DNA of 26,495 nt from JAMBLL01 sp036985935 (GCA_036985935.1 BTQP01000005.1:1-26495), one strand, 5' to 3'. Positions 14,292 to 22,614 are shown, counted from the first letter of the stretch. Program-made: numbers and translations. The notes: generated by a model not told the origin, from the letters alone.

Positions 14292-16810
14292 GTTCATGGC
14301 TTGAACACAACCGCACGGCGGTGCACCTCGGGATTCTCGGGCTCGTCATCATTTTCGCCTCAACTGTTCTTCTCATCGGGTACGAGGGGTCAACCGATGT
14401 GCCTGCAACGATCGGTGTTGGACAACCCGCACCGGAGCGTTTCACAGCAGACGCATCCACATCGGATATCTCTGACCCTGACAAGACTGAGAGCGAGAAA
14501 GAACTCGCGGCTGCCAACGTTCAGGCACCCTTCAAGATCATCTCGTCCACATCTCAGCGAGTGATCAACACGATCAACAGCTTCTTTACCGATCTCGACG
14601 ACGGTGCTTTCCAGCCGATCGAGGAGCCGGCCGACGTCATCGTTCCGAACCTCGTTGGTCTCAGCGCGGCCGATGCACAGAAGGCAACGGAAAATGCGGG
14701 GCTCTTGCCAGCGATCGGATCGACAGTCGACACCGACAACCCAGAGCAAGATGGGACGATCGCATCTCAGCTCCCACGTGCGAACTCCACGGTGAAGGAG
14801 AACACCACGGTCAATTTGATCGTCTTCCTCCTCGTGGACTCATCGTCCACGACGACGACCATTCCGCCCACAACAACGACAACCCTGCCTGAGGCTGCAA
14901 CGAGGCCGAGGTTCACGGTCGAGGAGCAAGTCGCTGAACTTGCCAAGGATCATGCCATCATCGGAATCGAGATCATCACCGACTTCGTGGTCCTGCACGA
15001 AAGCGATCTCGACCGCGTCGCGGAGGGTGAATCCAGCGTATTCCCTGACATGCAACGCACTGCGATCGGATGGGCTCGAGATGAACTCAACGAGGGCATT
15101 CGAGCTTCCGACCTCAACGATGCACAGCAGAAGTACCTCAATCCGACGACCCGACCGCCGATGGTCGTGGTCGGGATACCTGAAGATGACATCGAGATGA
15201 CACATGAGGCGATGGCGACTCTCGTGGCCAGACGCCTTCAGTCCAACGAAGACGTCGACGAGGTCCAATGGGAGATCGACAAACAGGCGGCACGAGACAG
15301 CGTCCCTGAGCAAACGACGAGTTTCTCGTTCGGAGATCAGATCGCGGAGAAGGACGAGATTCTCGACTCGGTTCAGGTAGCGGCGATTACCGAACTCAAG
15401 CTCTATGAGCCTGAGATCGTGATTGTCGCTCCAGCATGGGCACTTGCCGCGTTCGGTGCTATCAGCATCCTTGTTTTCGCCTTCTTGCTTTACCGAATCG
15501 CACCAAAGAACACGCGGCGGACAAGAGACATAGTGCTCCTCGCGATAATCCTCGGCATAGCTGCCCTCGCTGCCCGAGTGCCTGGTCTCGTCACGAGTGC
15601 AGACAGTCACAGTATTGGCTACATCATCCCTGCCGTAGCGGTTGGCGTGATGGCGGCGATCCTGTTCGATCAACGAACCGCGCTCCTCCTCGCTATTCCC
15701 ATGGCAGGGTTCACGGCGATAGCTACAACCGACCTCACCTTCACGGTCTATGCCGGCATCGCTGCCGCTATACCCGTTGCTTTCGTGTCCAGCGTTTCAA
15801 CCCGGTCGCAGCTCCGGCTTTCCGTTGTCGGCTCGGCTGCTGTCGTTGCCCCGGTCGCGGCCGGTCTGGAGTTCCTGTTCTTGTACAACTCAGCGGCCGC
15901 ATCTCCGTGGTTAGCCGCGCTTTGGGCCTTCGTCGGTGCCGTGATCGGTGGCTTCCTGGCACAAGGTTTGGTGTCCTTCATGGAGACAGCATTCGGCGTG
16001 ACAACAACGATGTCGTTGCTCGACTTGCTCGATCGGAACCACCCTGCCCTCCAGGCGCTCGAAGAAAAGGCGCCGGGTACCTTCAACCACTCCATGCTCG
16101 TCGGTTCGCTTGCGGGTCGGGCCGCGAGATCGATCGGCGCTGATCCGCTGCTCGCACAGGCAGCCGCCTGGTATCACGACCTCGGCAAGACCGAGAACCC
16201 CCTCTACTTCGTGGAGAACCAGCTCGGGTATAACCCTCACGACGAGCTCACGCCCCTCGAGTCAGCTGAGATCATCCGTGGTCACGTCAACGACGGCCTC
16301 GTTCTCGCACGCCAGTTCCGCATCCCCGACACCGTGGCGAGCGGTATCCAGATGCACCACGGCACGAGCTTGATGCGGTTCTTCTATCACAAAGCCCTGT
16401 CACACGACGAGACTGTTGATGCCGATCTGTTCCGACACAATGGTGTCAAGCCGACCCGCAAGGAAATGGCGATCGTGATGATCTCCGATGCAGCGGAGGC
16501 AGCTGCTCGTGCATACGCTCAGCAGGAGCAACCTACCGAAGAGGGCCTTGTGAGACTCGTCGACGCGATCGTGGCCGAGAAACTCGACGATGGCCAGTTC
16601 GACGACTCATCGCTGACGTTCGGCGAACTTACAACGATCAAGAAGGAGATCGTCTCCGGTCTGTCCGCCTACTATCACGCACGGGTCGAATATCCCGACT
16701 TTCCGACAGGCGAAACCGAGGCGGTCGACCCCGGTGCGGATGCTTCGCGAAGCAACAGCGGTGGCGATGAATCTGCAAGTGAGCCGAGTGACGTCGTCGA
16801 GGCGACATGA
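14288..16810 (+). CDS. pgpH: PgpH-type c-di-AMP phosphodiesterase (7TM-HD) with extracellular PASTA insertion
   Basis: An 840-residue membrane HD-domain protein of the 7TMR-HDED / PgpH family, whose studied members hydrolyse cyclic di-AMP. Order: one membrane helix (about 12-31); extracellular HDED part 1 (about 33-112); a PASTA-like domain (about 117-180) reading VPNLVGLSAADAQKA...AGLLP; a Ser/Thr/Pro linker (184-201); HDED part 2 (about 207-372); a multi-helix membrane block starting near 379; and the cytoplasmic HD domain (about 585-790). All expected metal ligands are seen: His601, His630-Asp631, His666, His690-His691 and Asp734. An acidic, serine-rich tail ends the protein. Relatives are about 710-720 residues from memory, so the PASTA plus linker and the tail account for the excess. 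Both ends overlap neighbouring genes by ATGA. Confidence 0.9.
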   Translation: MSSWLEHNRTAVHLGILGLVIIFASTVLLIGYEGSTDVPATIGVGQPAPERFTADASTSDISDPDKTESEKELAAANVQAPFKIISSTSQRVINTINSFFTDLDDGAFQPIEEPADVIVPNLVGLSAADAQKATENAGLLPAIGSTVDTDNPEQDGTIASQLPRANSTVKENTTVNLIVFLLVDSSSTTTTIPPTTTTTLPEAATRPRFTVEEQVAELAKDHAIIGIEIITDFVVLHESDLDRVAEGESSVFPDMQRTAIGWARDELNEGIRASDLNDAQQKYLNPTTRPPMVVVGIPEDDIEMTHEAMATLVARRLQSNEDVDEVQWEIDKQAARDSVPEQTTSFSFGDQIAEKDEILDSVQVAAITELKLYEPEIVIVAPAWALAAFGAISILVFAFLLYRIAPKNTRRTRDIVLLAIILGIAALAARVPGLVTSADSHSIGYIIPAVAVGVMAAILFDQRTALLLAIPMAGFTAIATTDLTFTVYAGIAAAIPVAFVSSVSTRSQLRLSVVGSAAVVAPVAAGLEFLFLYNSAAASPWLAALWAFVGAVIGGFLAQGLVSFMETAFGVTTTMSLLDLLDRNHPALQALEEKAPGTFNHSMLVGSLAGRAARSIGADPLLAQAAAWYHDLGKTENPLYFVENQLGYNPHDELTPLESAEIIRGHVNDGLVLARQFRIPDTVASGIQMHHGTSLMRFFYHKALSHDETVDADLFRHNGVKPTRKEMAIVMISDAAEAAARAYAQQEQPTEEGLVRLVDAIVAEKLDDGQFDDSSLTFGELTTIKKEIVSGLSAYYHARVEYPDFPTGETEAVDPGADASRSNSGGDESASEPSDVVEAT

Positions 16811-17271
16811 ACATTGCTGTGTCTGAGGCAAAGGGCGCCCGGACCCACGAGACTGCGCTTCGCGACTTTGCAGCATCCATTCTTTCGGCCGAGGGCGTAC
16901 GCGATGATGCGTCGCTCTCGATCAGTTTCGTGGATCGTGCAGAAATCGCCGATCTGAACGAACGGTTCATGGGTAAACAGGGCTCGACGGATGTGCTGTC
17001 GTTTCCGATCGAAGACGCGGAGCCGGGTGCACCACCATTGGCCCAGGTCGGCGGTCCGCCACTCGAGTTGGGCGACATCTTCATCTGTGAGGATGTCGTA
17101 GCAGACCACGCGGATTCCCTTGATGTGGCCTTCGAGGACGAGTTGTACTTGATGGTCGCACATGGTGTATTGCATATCCTGGGTTGGGATCATCAGAATG
17201 ATGTCGACGGCCACATGATGGAAACGAGAGAGGCGAAACATCTGAAAACGATCGGACGGACGAGGCGATGA
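16807..17271 (+). CDS. ybeY: Endoribonuclease YbeY (rRNA maturation factor)
   Basis: A 154-residue zinc-dependent endoribonuclease involved in 16S rRNA 3'-end maturation and ribosome quality control. The family signature H-x3-H-x5-H is intact with His119, His123 and His129 (HGVLHILGWDH). The preceding core contains NERFMGKQGSTDVLSFP, and GDIFIC leads to the central strand, both standard. The start overlaps the pgpH stop and the stop overlaps the next start, each by ATGA. Its place between pgpH and era is conserved and fits a shared role with era in 30S subunit assembly. Confidence 0.96.
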   Translation: MNIAVSEAKGARTHETALRDFAASILSAEGVRDDASLSISFVDRAEIADLNERFMGKQGSTDVLSFPIEDAEPGAPPLAQVGGPPLELGDIFICEDVVADHADSLDVAFEDELYLMVAHGVLHILGWDHQNDVDGHMMETREAKHLKTIGRTRR

Positions 17272-18425
17272 TTGTTGCAGTAACCGTCGTCGCGGGTCTT
17301 CTCGTGCTCACTGCTGCAGTCCTGCGCGCTGGCGGGTCGAGTCTCATCAGAACTTCACGGGCTGACGCGTTGCGTGACGAGGTTGACGACGTCGGTGGCG
17401 CGCAGCGTGTTGCGCAGCTGCTCGAGGACCGTGCAAAGATTCAGCCCGCGCTCGGAACCTCCATTACGTTTCTCATCGTCGCTGCAGTCATACCCCTTAC
17501 CTGGGTACTGACAGATCTCCTGTCCGGTGCGAGACTCGCCGCCGCTCTCGCATCGATGACCGTGTTCCTTGTCCTCTTGGTCGATGTCGTACCTCGCTGG
17601 GTAGGGCGCAACCGGCCGGGAACGCTGGCCTATCGGCTTGCCGATGTCCTTGGCTGGGCGATCGCCTTCGGCGCTGCCGCCGGAGATCTGATCGCTGACG
17701 ATGACGATGACGATGACGATGAACCGGACGACGCCGCTGAGGAACGTGAACTCATCATGTCCGTGCTCGAGTTCACAGATACGATAGTTCGCGAAGTCAT
17801 GGTTCCGAGACTCGACATGATCACGATCTCGGCGCAAGCGTCAACCGACGACGCAGTCGACATCGTGCTCTCAAGCGGTCGGTCTCGCATACCGGTTACC
17901 GGCGATACGATCGACCATGTCGTCGGTGTGTTGTTCGCCAGGGACCTGCTGGAGCTATTCGACCAGGAGCGGGAACCGGGCACCGCTCGTGACATCGCTC
18001 ACAATGCATATTTTGTCCCTGAAACGAAGCTGGTCTCGGAGCTGTTGCGCGAGATGCAAGCGAACCAGCAGCATCTTGCGATCGTCGTTGATGAGTTCGG
18101 CGGCACGGCGGGTCTAGCTACCATCGAAGATCTGATCGAGGAGATCGTTGGAGAAATCGTTGACGAATACGACGAGGAAGAGCCGATGATCCAGGAAGTC
18201 GACGGTGCCTGGCTCGTGGATGCGAGGCTTGACGTCGACGACCTCGCAGAAGTTGTAGGTGTTGACCTTCCGTCCGACGAGTGGGACACGGTTGGTGGCC
18301 TCGTTCTCGAACTCGCCGGTCGTGTCCCGTACGAGGGTGAACGGTTCGAGCACGACGGGTTGGCGTTCGTGGCGGATTCGGTGCAGGGGCGCCGCGTCTC
18401 AAAGGTCAGGGTCACACGAATATGA
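17268..18425 (+). CDS. CNNM/CorC (HlyC) family membrane protein with CBS pair
   Basis: A 385-residue protein of the DUF21-CBS-CorC_HlyC family, related to CorC/CNNM proteins linked to magnesium and cobalt efflux. The N-terminal part has four hydrophobic segments (about 1-22, 63-84, 88-108 and 122-142) forming a shortened DUF21 domain. A run of eight aspartates (144-151) follows. A CBS pair occupies about 175-292, with REVMVPRLDM and LAIVVDEFGGTAGLATIEDLIEEIVGEI, which are typical. The CorC_HlyC domain ends the protein (about 305-383). In mycobacteria a protein of this family also sits between ybeY and era. The transported ion is not known. Both ends overlap neighbours by ATGA. Confidence 0.9.
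   Translation: MIVAVTVVAGLLVLTAAVLRAGGSSLIRTSRADALRDEVDDVGGAQRVAQLLEDRAKIQPALGTSITFLIVAAVIPLTWVLTDLLSGARLAAALASMTVFLVLLVDVVPRWVGRNRPGTLAYRLADVLGWAIAFGAAAGDLIADDDDDDDDEPDDAAEERELIMSVLEFTDTIVREVMVPRLDMITISAQASTDDAVDIVLSSGRSRIPVTGDTIDHVVGVLFARDLLELFDQEREPGTARDIAHNAYFVPETKLVSELLREMQANQQHLAIVVDEFGGTAGLATIEDLIEEIVGEIVDEYDEEEPMIQEVDGAWLVDARLDVDDLAEVVGVDLPSDEWDTVGGLVLELAGRVPYEGERFEHDGLAFVADSVQGRRVSKVRVTRI
17697..17720 (+). repeat. (GACGAT)4 microsatellite encoding polyaspartate
   Basis: Four perfect GACGAT hexamers encode Asp144-Asp151 of the CNNM/CorC-like protein, at the junction between the last membrane segment and the CBS domains. Slippage in whole units would change aspartate number without breaking the frame. 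Confidence 0.9.
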
Positions 18426-19315
18426 CCCATTTCGAGACGAGATCCGGGTTCGTATCCGTTGTTGGCAGGCCGAACGTCGGCAAGTCGACGCTCGTCAATG
18501 CGCTCGTCGGTCACAAAGTCGCCATCACATCTGCTCGACCCCAAACAACGCGAAACACGATCCGCGGCGTGTTGACCCTGCCGGAGGCAAACGCCCAGAT
18601 CGTGCTCGTGGACACGCCGGGTATCCATAAGCCGCGTACTGCACTGGGTGAGCGCCTCAACAAGTTGGTGTATGGCTCGCTGGCCGAGGCCGATGCGGCG
18701 TTGTTCGTCATCGACGCTACGCAGCCGATTGGTCCTGGCGACCGTCGGATCGGCGAGCGGCTCAAAGAGGCAGACGTTCCCGTCGTTCTCGCCGTGAACA
18801 AGGTAGATATCGCCGACAAGCAGTCGATTCTCGTGCAGCTGACCAAGACCAGCGGTTTCGACTTCGACGCCTACGTCCCGATTTCTGCGAAGAAACATGA
18901 TGGCACCGACCTCATCGTCGAGGAACTGCTTGCCCTGCTGCCTCCTGGGCCATTCTTCTTCCCCGAGGACGCCAGATCCGATCAGCCGGACAGCTTCCTT
19001 GCGGGCGAGATCGTTCGTGAGAAGTACCTTGCGAGACTTCGCGAGGAGTTGCCTCATTCACTTGCAGTCGTTGTCGACGAGATGGAGACCGACGACAAGG
19101 GTGTGCTGCGCATCGCTGTTACTGCCTACGTCGAGCGTGAATCACAGAAGGGCATGGCGATCGGCAAGGGCGGTTCGATGATCAAGGCCGTCGGCACCGA
19201 CGCCCGCGAGGACCTCGAACATCTCTTCGGCACCAAGGTCTTCCTCGACATGCGTGTCAAAGTCGAAAAGGATTGGCAACGCTCCGACGAACTCCTCGAC
19301 CGCCTCGGCTTCTAA
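18422..19315 (+). CDS. era: GTPase Era
   Basis: A 297-residue essential GTPase that binds the 3' end of 16S rRNA and checks 30S assembly. The G domain has GRPNVGKS (15-22), the TTRN switch I, DTPG (64-67) followed by IHKP, NKVD (126-129) and SAK. The KH RNA-binding domain has AYVERESQKGMAIGKGGSMIKAVG and ends with KVEKDWQRSDELLDRLGF. The start overlaps the CNNM/CorC stop (ATGA), so era is the last member of a five-gene coupled run from phoH. The transcript probably ends in the structured spacer just downstream. There is no cdd or dgkA gene before it, unlike the Bacillus order. Confidence 0.97.
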   Translation: MTHFETRSGFVSVVGRPNVGKSTLVNALVGHKVAITSARPQTTRNTIRGVLTLPEANAQIVLVDTPGIHKPRTALGERLNKLVYGSLAEADAALFVIDATQPIGPGDRRIGERLKEADVPVVLAVNKVDIADKQSILVQLTKTSGFDFDAYVPISAKKHDGTDLIVEELLALLPPGPFFFPEDARSDQPDSFLAGEIVREKYLARLREELPHSLAVVVDEMETDDKGVLRIAVTAYVERESQKGMAIGKGGSMIKAVGTDAREDLEHLFGTKVFLDMRVKVEKDWQRSDELLDRLGF

Positions 19316-19425
19316 CCCTCGCTCTTCGGTCCTCCCTTCAGGGGGGACAAGCGAGCCTTGCGAGCGAGGGGGGTCTGCGAGCCTGCGAGCACGAACGTGA
19401 CGAGAACCCGCGGTCAAGACCCTCC
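19316..19425. terminator. Structured, repeat-rich convergent spacer after era
   Basis: This stretch between the convergent era and pterin dehydratase genes can fold in several ways. CCCTCGCTC (19316-19324) pairs perfectly with GAGCGAGGG (19362-19370). Inside it, GTCCTCCC (19329-19336) pairs with GGGGGGAC (19341-19348) around a TTCA loop with one G-T wobble. Alternatively GGGGGGTCT (19368-19376) can pair with AGACCCTCC (19417-19425). GCGAG occurs five times between 19351 and 19389. There is no T-run, so if it is a terminator it is of the U-less actinobacterial kind. It may instead be a dispersed intergenic repeat. Confidence 0.55.
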
Positions 19426-19435
19426 TGACGAGCGA

Positions 19436-19717
19436 CTAGGTGAAACCGTCGAAGGTGACAGCCAGGTCGAGGTCTTTCGAGGTCAGGGCGCCTTCGGAGT
19501 GGGTTGAAAGCACGATCGTTACCTTGTTCCAGCGGATGTCGATGTCGGGGTGGTGATCGGCGACTTCCGATGCGAGCGCAACCCGGGTCATGAATCCCAT
19601 CGCTTCGTTGAAATCCGAGAATACGAAGGTGCGCGAGATCGACTCGCCGGTACGAGTCCAATCAGCGTGCTCACCCGCGAATTCAAGGTACTGCTCTGCC
19701 GTGAGGTTCGGTGCCAT
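19436..19717 (-). CDS. Pterin-4a-carbinolamine dehydratase
   Basis: A 93-residue minus-strand protein of the PCD/DCoH family, which dehydrates 4a-hydroxytetrahydrobiopterin. The signature DHHPDIDIRWNKVTIVLSTH followed by GALTSKD is complete: His55, His56 and Pro57, then His73 and Asp82. ATG 19717 is chosen because it gives the usual length; the frame stays open to a GTG at 19753, which would add 12 residues, and no Shine-Dalgarno settles the choice. It is the only minus-strand gene between era and recO. No phenylalanine hydroxylase is nearby, so it may act with another pterin enzyme or in molybdopterin metabolism; this is inference. Confidence 0.93.
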   Translation of the reverse strand: MAPNLTAEQYLEFAGEHADWTRTGESISRTFVFSDFNEAMGFMTRVALASEVADHHPDIDIRWNKVTIVLSTHSEGALTSKDLDLAVTFDGFT

Positions 19718-19797
19718 ACGCAAGACCGTAGTCGGGAATCCCGTGGGTGTCACTGCTGGACGGTACTCTCCAGTATTGGCTTCGGGAAAGGGACACG

Positions 19798-20517
19798 TTG
19801 GCGATACGCAACGACCAGGGGATCGTGCTGCGCGGGTATCCGTTCGGTGAATCCCACCGCGTCGTCGTCATCCTGAGTCCGAACAACGGGAAACTGCGCA
19901 CGGTCGCCAAGGGTGTGCGCAAGACGAAGAGCCGTTTCGGTGGCAGGCTGGAACCGCTGACGCATGTCGACCTGATCCTCTATGAGGGCAGGAACCTGGA
20001 CACGATCACCCAGGTATCGATCATCAACGCGTTCCCGCATCTGCGAAACGACCTCGACTGTGTCCTCGCTGCGGCGACGATGGTCGAGATCGTTGACGTA
20101 GTCGTCCAGGAAGACGAACCATCCCAGCGCATGTTCCTTCTTCTGCAACGGGGACTCACCGTCCTCGACCATGGGCCGCCACACCCCGACCTTGTGACCG
20201 CATTCCTGCTGAAGGCCGCGGTGATCATCGGTGTCGCCCCATCACTGGACAGTTGTGCCGGATGTGGCGCGACAGGAGACCTACGCAGATTCAGCTTCGC
20301 TGCCGGCGGCTCTCTCTGTGAGCAATGCAGGACGCCAGGGTCGTACGTACTTCGAGAAGGCCTCGTCCCCTACCTCGCGACCGTCGCCGCTGCGGAGCTG
20401 CATTTCTTGCCAGACGCCGATCCCTCGTTCTCAAGGGAGGGCCTCGGGGTGACGAGGCGATTCATGGAGTACCACCTCGAGCGACAGATCGACAGCCTTG
20501 CGGTTCTCAATGATTGA
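19798..20517 (+). CDS. recO: DNA repair protein RecO
   Basis: A 239-residue recombination mediator that loads RecA with RecR in the RecFOR gap-repair pathway. The N-terminal OB-fold begins NDQGIVLRGYPFGESHRVV, followed by VAKGVRKTKSRFGGRLEP, which is typical. The C-terminal helical domain carries a zinc finger with Cys153, Cys156, Cys174 and Cys177 (CAGC...CEQC). The uncommon TTG start at 19798 is preferred because AAAGGGA lies about five bases upstream and the family N-terminus begins here; an in-frame GTG at 19747 would add 17 unrelated residues and overlap the divergent gene's upstream region. The end overlaps uppS by eight bases. Confidence 0.92.
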   Translation: MAIRNDQGIVLRGYPFGESHRVVVILSPNNGKLRTVAKGVRKTKSRFGGRLEPLTHVDLILYEGRNLDTITQVSIINAFPHLRNDLDCVLAAATMVEIVDVVVQEDEPSQRMFLLLQRGLTVLDHGPPHPDLVTAFLLKAAVIIGVAPSLDSCAGCGATGDLRRFSFAAGGSLCEQCRTPGSYVLREGLVPYLATVAAAELHFLPDADPSFSREGLGVTRRFMEYHLERQIDSLAVLND

Positions 20518-21277
20518 CTGGCTCACCACGGACGTGGACCTCGACCGCGTGCCGACCCATGTCGGGATCATCATGGATGGCAACGGCCGCTGGGCGAACG
20601 CTCGCGGTCTGCATCGCACCCAGGGCCATGCAGCGGGGGAGCCGGCGCTATTCGATGTTGTGCACGGTGCCCTCGACCTCGGCATTAGATGGCTCACGGT
20701 CTACACCTTTTCGACGGAGAACTGGAGCAGAGACGAGTTCGAGGTCGATTTCCTGATGCAGTTCAACGTCGATCTTCTCGAACGGCGTCGTGACGAACTC
20801 AACGATCTCGGTGTGCGCGTCATCTTCATGGGTGACGTCGACGACGATCGCGTCCCTGAAATCTTGAGGCAACGCATCAAAGACGCCGAGGATCTCACTG
20901 CACACAACACGACGATGACGATGGTGTTCGCCTTCAACTACGGCGGCAGGATCGAGATCGCCGATGCCGCAAGAGCCATTGCTGAGGGTGTCGCAGATGG
21001 GACTCTCGCACTCGACACGATCGATGTCGACACGATTGCTGCCCATCTCTATGAACCTGAGATGCCGGATCCCGACCTCGTGATCCGAACCAGCGGGGAG
21101 CTGCGGACATCCAACTTTCTCCTCTGGCAAGCGGCTTACAGCGAATACGTCTTCACCGACGTCTTGTGGCCAGACTTCGACAGACACGTCCTTGCGGCAT
21201 GCATCGGTGAATACCAGAAGAGGGACCGCCGGTACGGTGGGGCGATTGATGATTCGTTGACGGAGGTCGAGCGGTAG
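20510..21277 (+). CDS. uppS: Undecaprenyl (isoprenyl) diphosphate synthase
   Basis: A 255-residue cis-prenyltransferase that makes the polyprenyl diphosphate carrier for peptidoglycan and other envelope polymers. The catalytic P-loop HVGIIMDGNGRWA has Asp23 as the expected metal-binding aspartate. FSTENWSRDEFEVDFLM and the C-terminal RTSGELRTSNFLLWQ...EYVFTDVLWPDF are diagnostic. ATG 20510 overlaps the recO stop by eight bases, giving a coupled pair; an in-frame TTG at 20498 would add only four residues. In actinobacteria recO-uppS is a known neighbour pair. Chain length of the product (C50 or C55) cannot be read from the sequence with confidence. Confidence 0.96.
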   Translation: MIDWLTTDVDLDRVPTHVGIIMDGNGRWANARGLHRTQGHAAGEPALFDVVHGALDLGIRWLTVYTFSTENWSRDEFEVDFLMQFNVDLLERRRDELNDLGVRVIFMGDVDDDRVPEILRQRIKDAEDLTAHNTTMTMVFAFNYGGRIEIADAARAIAEGVADGTLALDTIDVDTIAAHLYEPEMPDPDLVIRTSGELRTSNFLLWQAAYSEYVFTDVLWPDFDRHVLAACIGEYQKRDRRYGGAIDDSLTEVER

Positions 21278-21306
21278 CATCGTGGCATTCCCAACCAGGA
21301 CCCGTG

Positions 21307-22614
21307 ATGTCAGCTGATTTCGACACGATCGTCAACCTCTCCAAGAAGCGCGGCTTCGTGTTCCAGGCATCTGAGATCTACGGTGGTCTTCGCTCTGCGT
21401 ACGACTACGGTCCCCTCGGCGTCGAACTGCTGCGCAACGTCAAGGAGCAGTGGTGGCGCTCGATGGTTCGCATGCGCGACGATGTCGTCGGCATCGACTC
21501 GGCGATCCTGCAATCGCCTGAGGTTTGGGTTGCATCAGGCCACGTAGCGTCGTTCTCTGACCCGCTTGTCGAGTGCCGCGAGTGCAACGCACGGCACAGG
21601 GTCGACAAACTGAAGGACCCGAACAGATGCCCGACGTGTGGTAACTCGGGCACGTTCACGGAACCCAAAGAGTTCAACCTCATGTTCAAGACCCATATGG
21701 GGCCGGTGGAATCCGATGACAACGTGGTGTACCTACGCCCGGAGACGGCCCAGGGCATATTCACGAACTTCGAGAATGTTCGACGCACTTCCCGCATGAG
21801 GCTGCCGTTCGGTATTGCACAGGTCGGCAAGTCATTCCGAAACGAGATAACGCCGGGCCAGTTCGTCTTCAGAACCCGCGAATTCGAGCAGATGGAGATG
21901 GAGTATTTCTGCTACCCGGACCAGGCCGAGCGAACCTTCGAGCAGTGGATCGCGACGAGGAACGAGTGGTACGACGATCTCGGTTTGGACATGAGCAAGA
22001 TCCGAACCCACCCCCACAGCAACGAAGAGTTGGCACACTACGCAGCGGGAGCGATCGATATCGAATACGACTTCCCGTGGGGGTGGGATGAGCTCGAAGG
22101 TGTCCACAACCGCACGGACTTCGATCTCAAAGCTCACATGGAACACTCCGGTGAGGATCTCACCTATTTCGATCAGGAGAACGACACCCGTTTCGTGCCC
22201 TATGTGATCGAGACCGCCGCGGGAGCGACCAGAACAACGTTCGCCTTCCTCATCGATGCGTACACAGAGGAAGAGGTAAGGGGCGAGAGCCGTGTCGTTT
22301 TGAAACTCGACCCGCGCCTTGCACCCATAAAGGTCGCTGTGCTGCCACTGTCCAAGAAACCGGACCTCGTCGAAACCACAGCCAAGGTTGCTGCGTCTCT
22401 CCGAGAGAAGTGGCAGATCGAGGTGGATCTCACCCAATCGATCGGTCGTCGGTATCGCAGACAGGACGAGATCGGAACGCCGTACTGCGTTACGGTCGAC
22501 TTTGACTCGCTCGAGGACAACCAGGTAACGGTCAGGGACCGCGACACGATGTCCCAGGACCGCATAGCGATCGACCAGGTCGCCTCCTACCTTTCGGACC
22601 GACTACCCGGGTAG
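21307..22614 (+). CDS. glyQS: Glycyl-tRNA synthetase, single-chain dimeric type
   Basis: A 435-residue class II synthetase of the alpha2 (eukaryote-like) type that charges tRNA-Gly; it replaces the separate glyQ and glyS chains of Bacillus. The N-terminus reads KKRGFVFQASEIYGGLRSAYDYGPLG. A zinc-binding insertion has Cys90, Cys93, Cys108 and Cys111 (CREC, CPTC). Motif 2 contains QVGKSFRNEITP followed by RTREFEQMEMEYF, and the C-terminal anticodon-binding domain starts near PIKVAVLPL. ATG 21307 is preferred to GTG 21304 because AGGA at 21297-21300 is then six bases upstream. A 24-base dyad spans the stop codon. Confidence 0.96.
   Translation: MSADFDTIVNLSKKRGFVFQASEIYGGLRSAYDYGPLGVELLRNVKEQWWRSMVRMRDDVVGIDSAILQSPEVWVASGHVASFSDPLVECRECNARHRVDKLKDPNRCPTCGNSGTFTEPKEFNLMFKTHMGPVESDDNVVYLRPETAQGIFTNFENVRRTSRMRLPFGIAQVGKSFRNEITPGQFVFRTREFEQMEMEYFCYPDQAERTFEQWIATRNEWYDDLGLDMSKIRTHPHSNEELAHYAAGAIDIEYDFPWGWDELEGVHNRTDFDLKAHMEHSGEDLTYFDQENDTRFVPYVIETAAGATRTTFAFLIDAYTEEEVRGESRVVLKLDPRLAPIKVAVLPLSKKPDLVETTAKVAASLREKWQIEVDLTQSIGRRYRRQDEIGTPYCVTVDFDSLEDNQVTVRDRDTMSQDRIAIDQVASYLSDRLPG

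Noticed and set aside
14840..15673. A 277-codon minus-strand frame inside pgpH
   Set aside because: No recognisable motif; lies wholly opposite the PgpH ectodomain and membrane region.
19747..19797. Longer RecO from the GTG at 19747
   Set aside because: The extra residues do not resemble RecO, and TTG 19798 has a well-placed purine-rich site and gives the family N-terminus.
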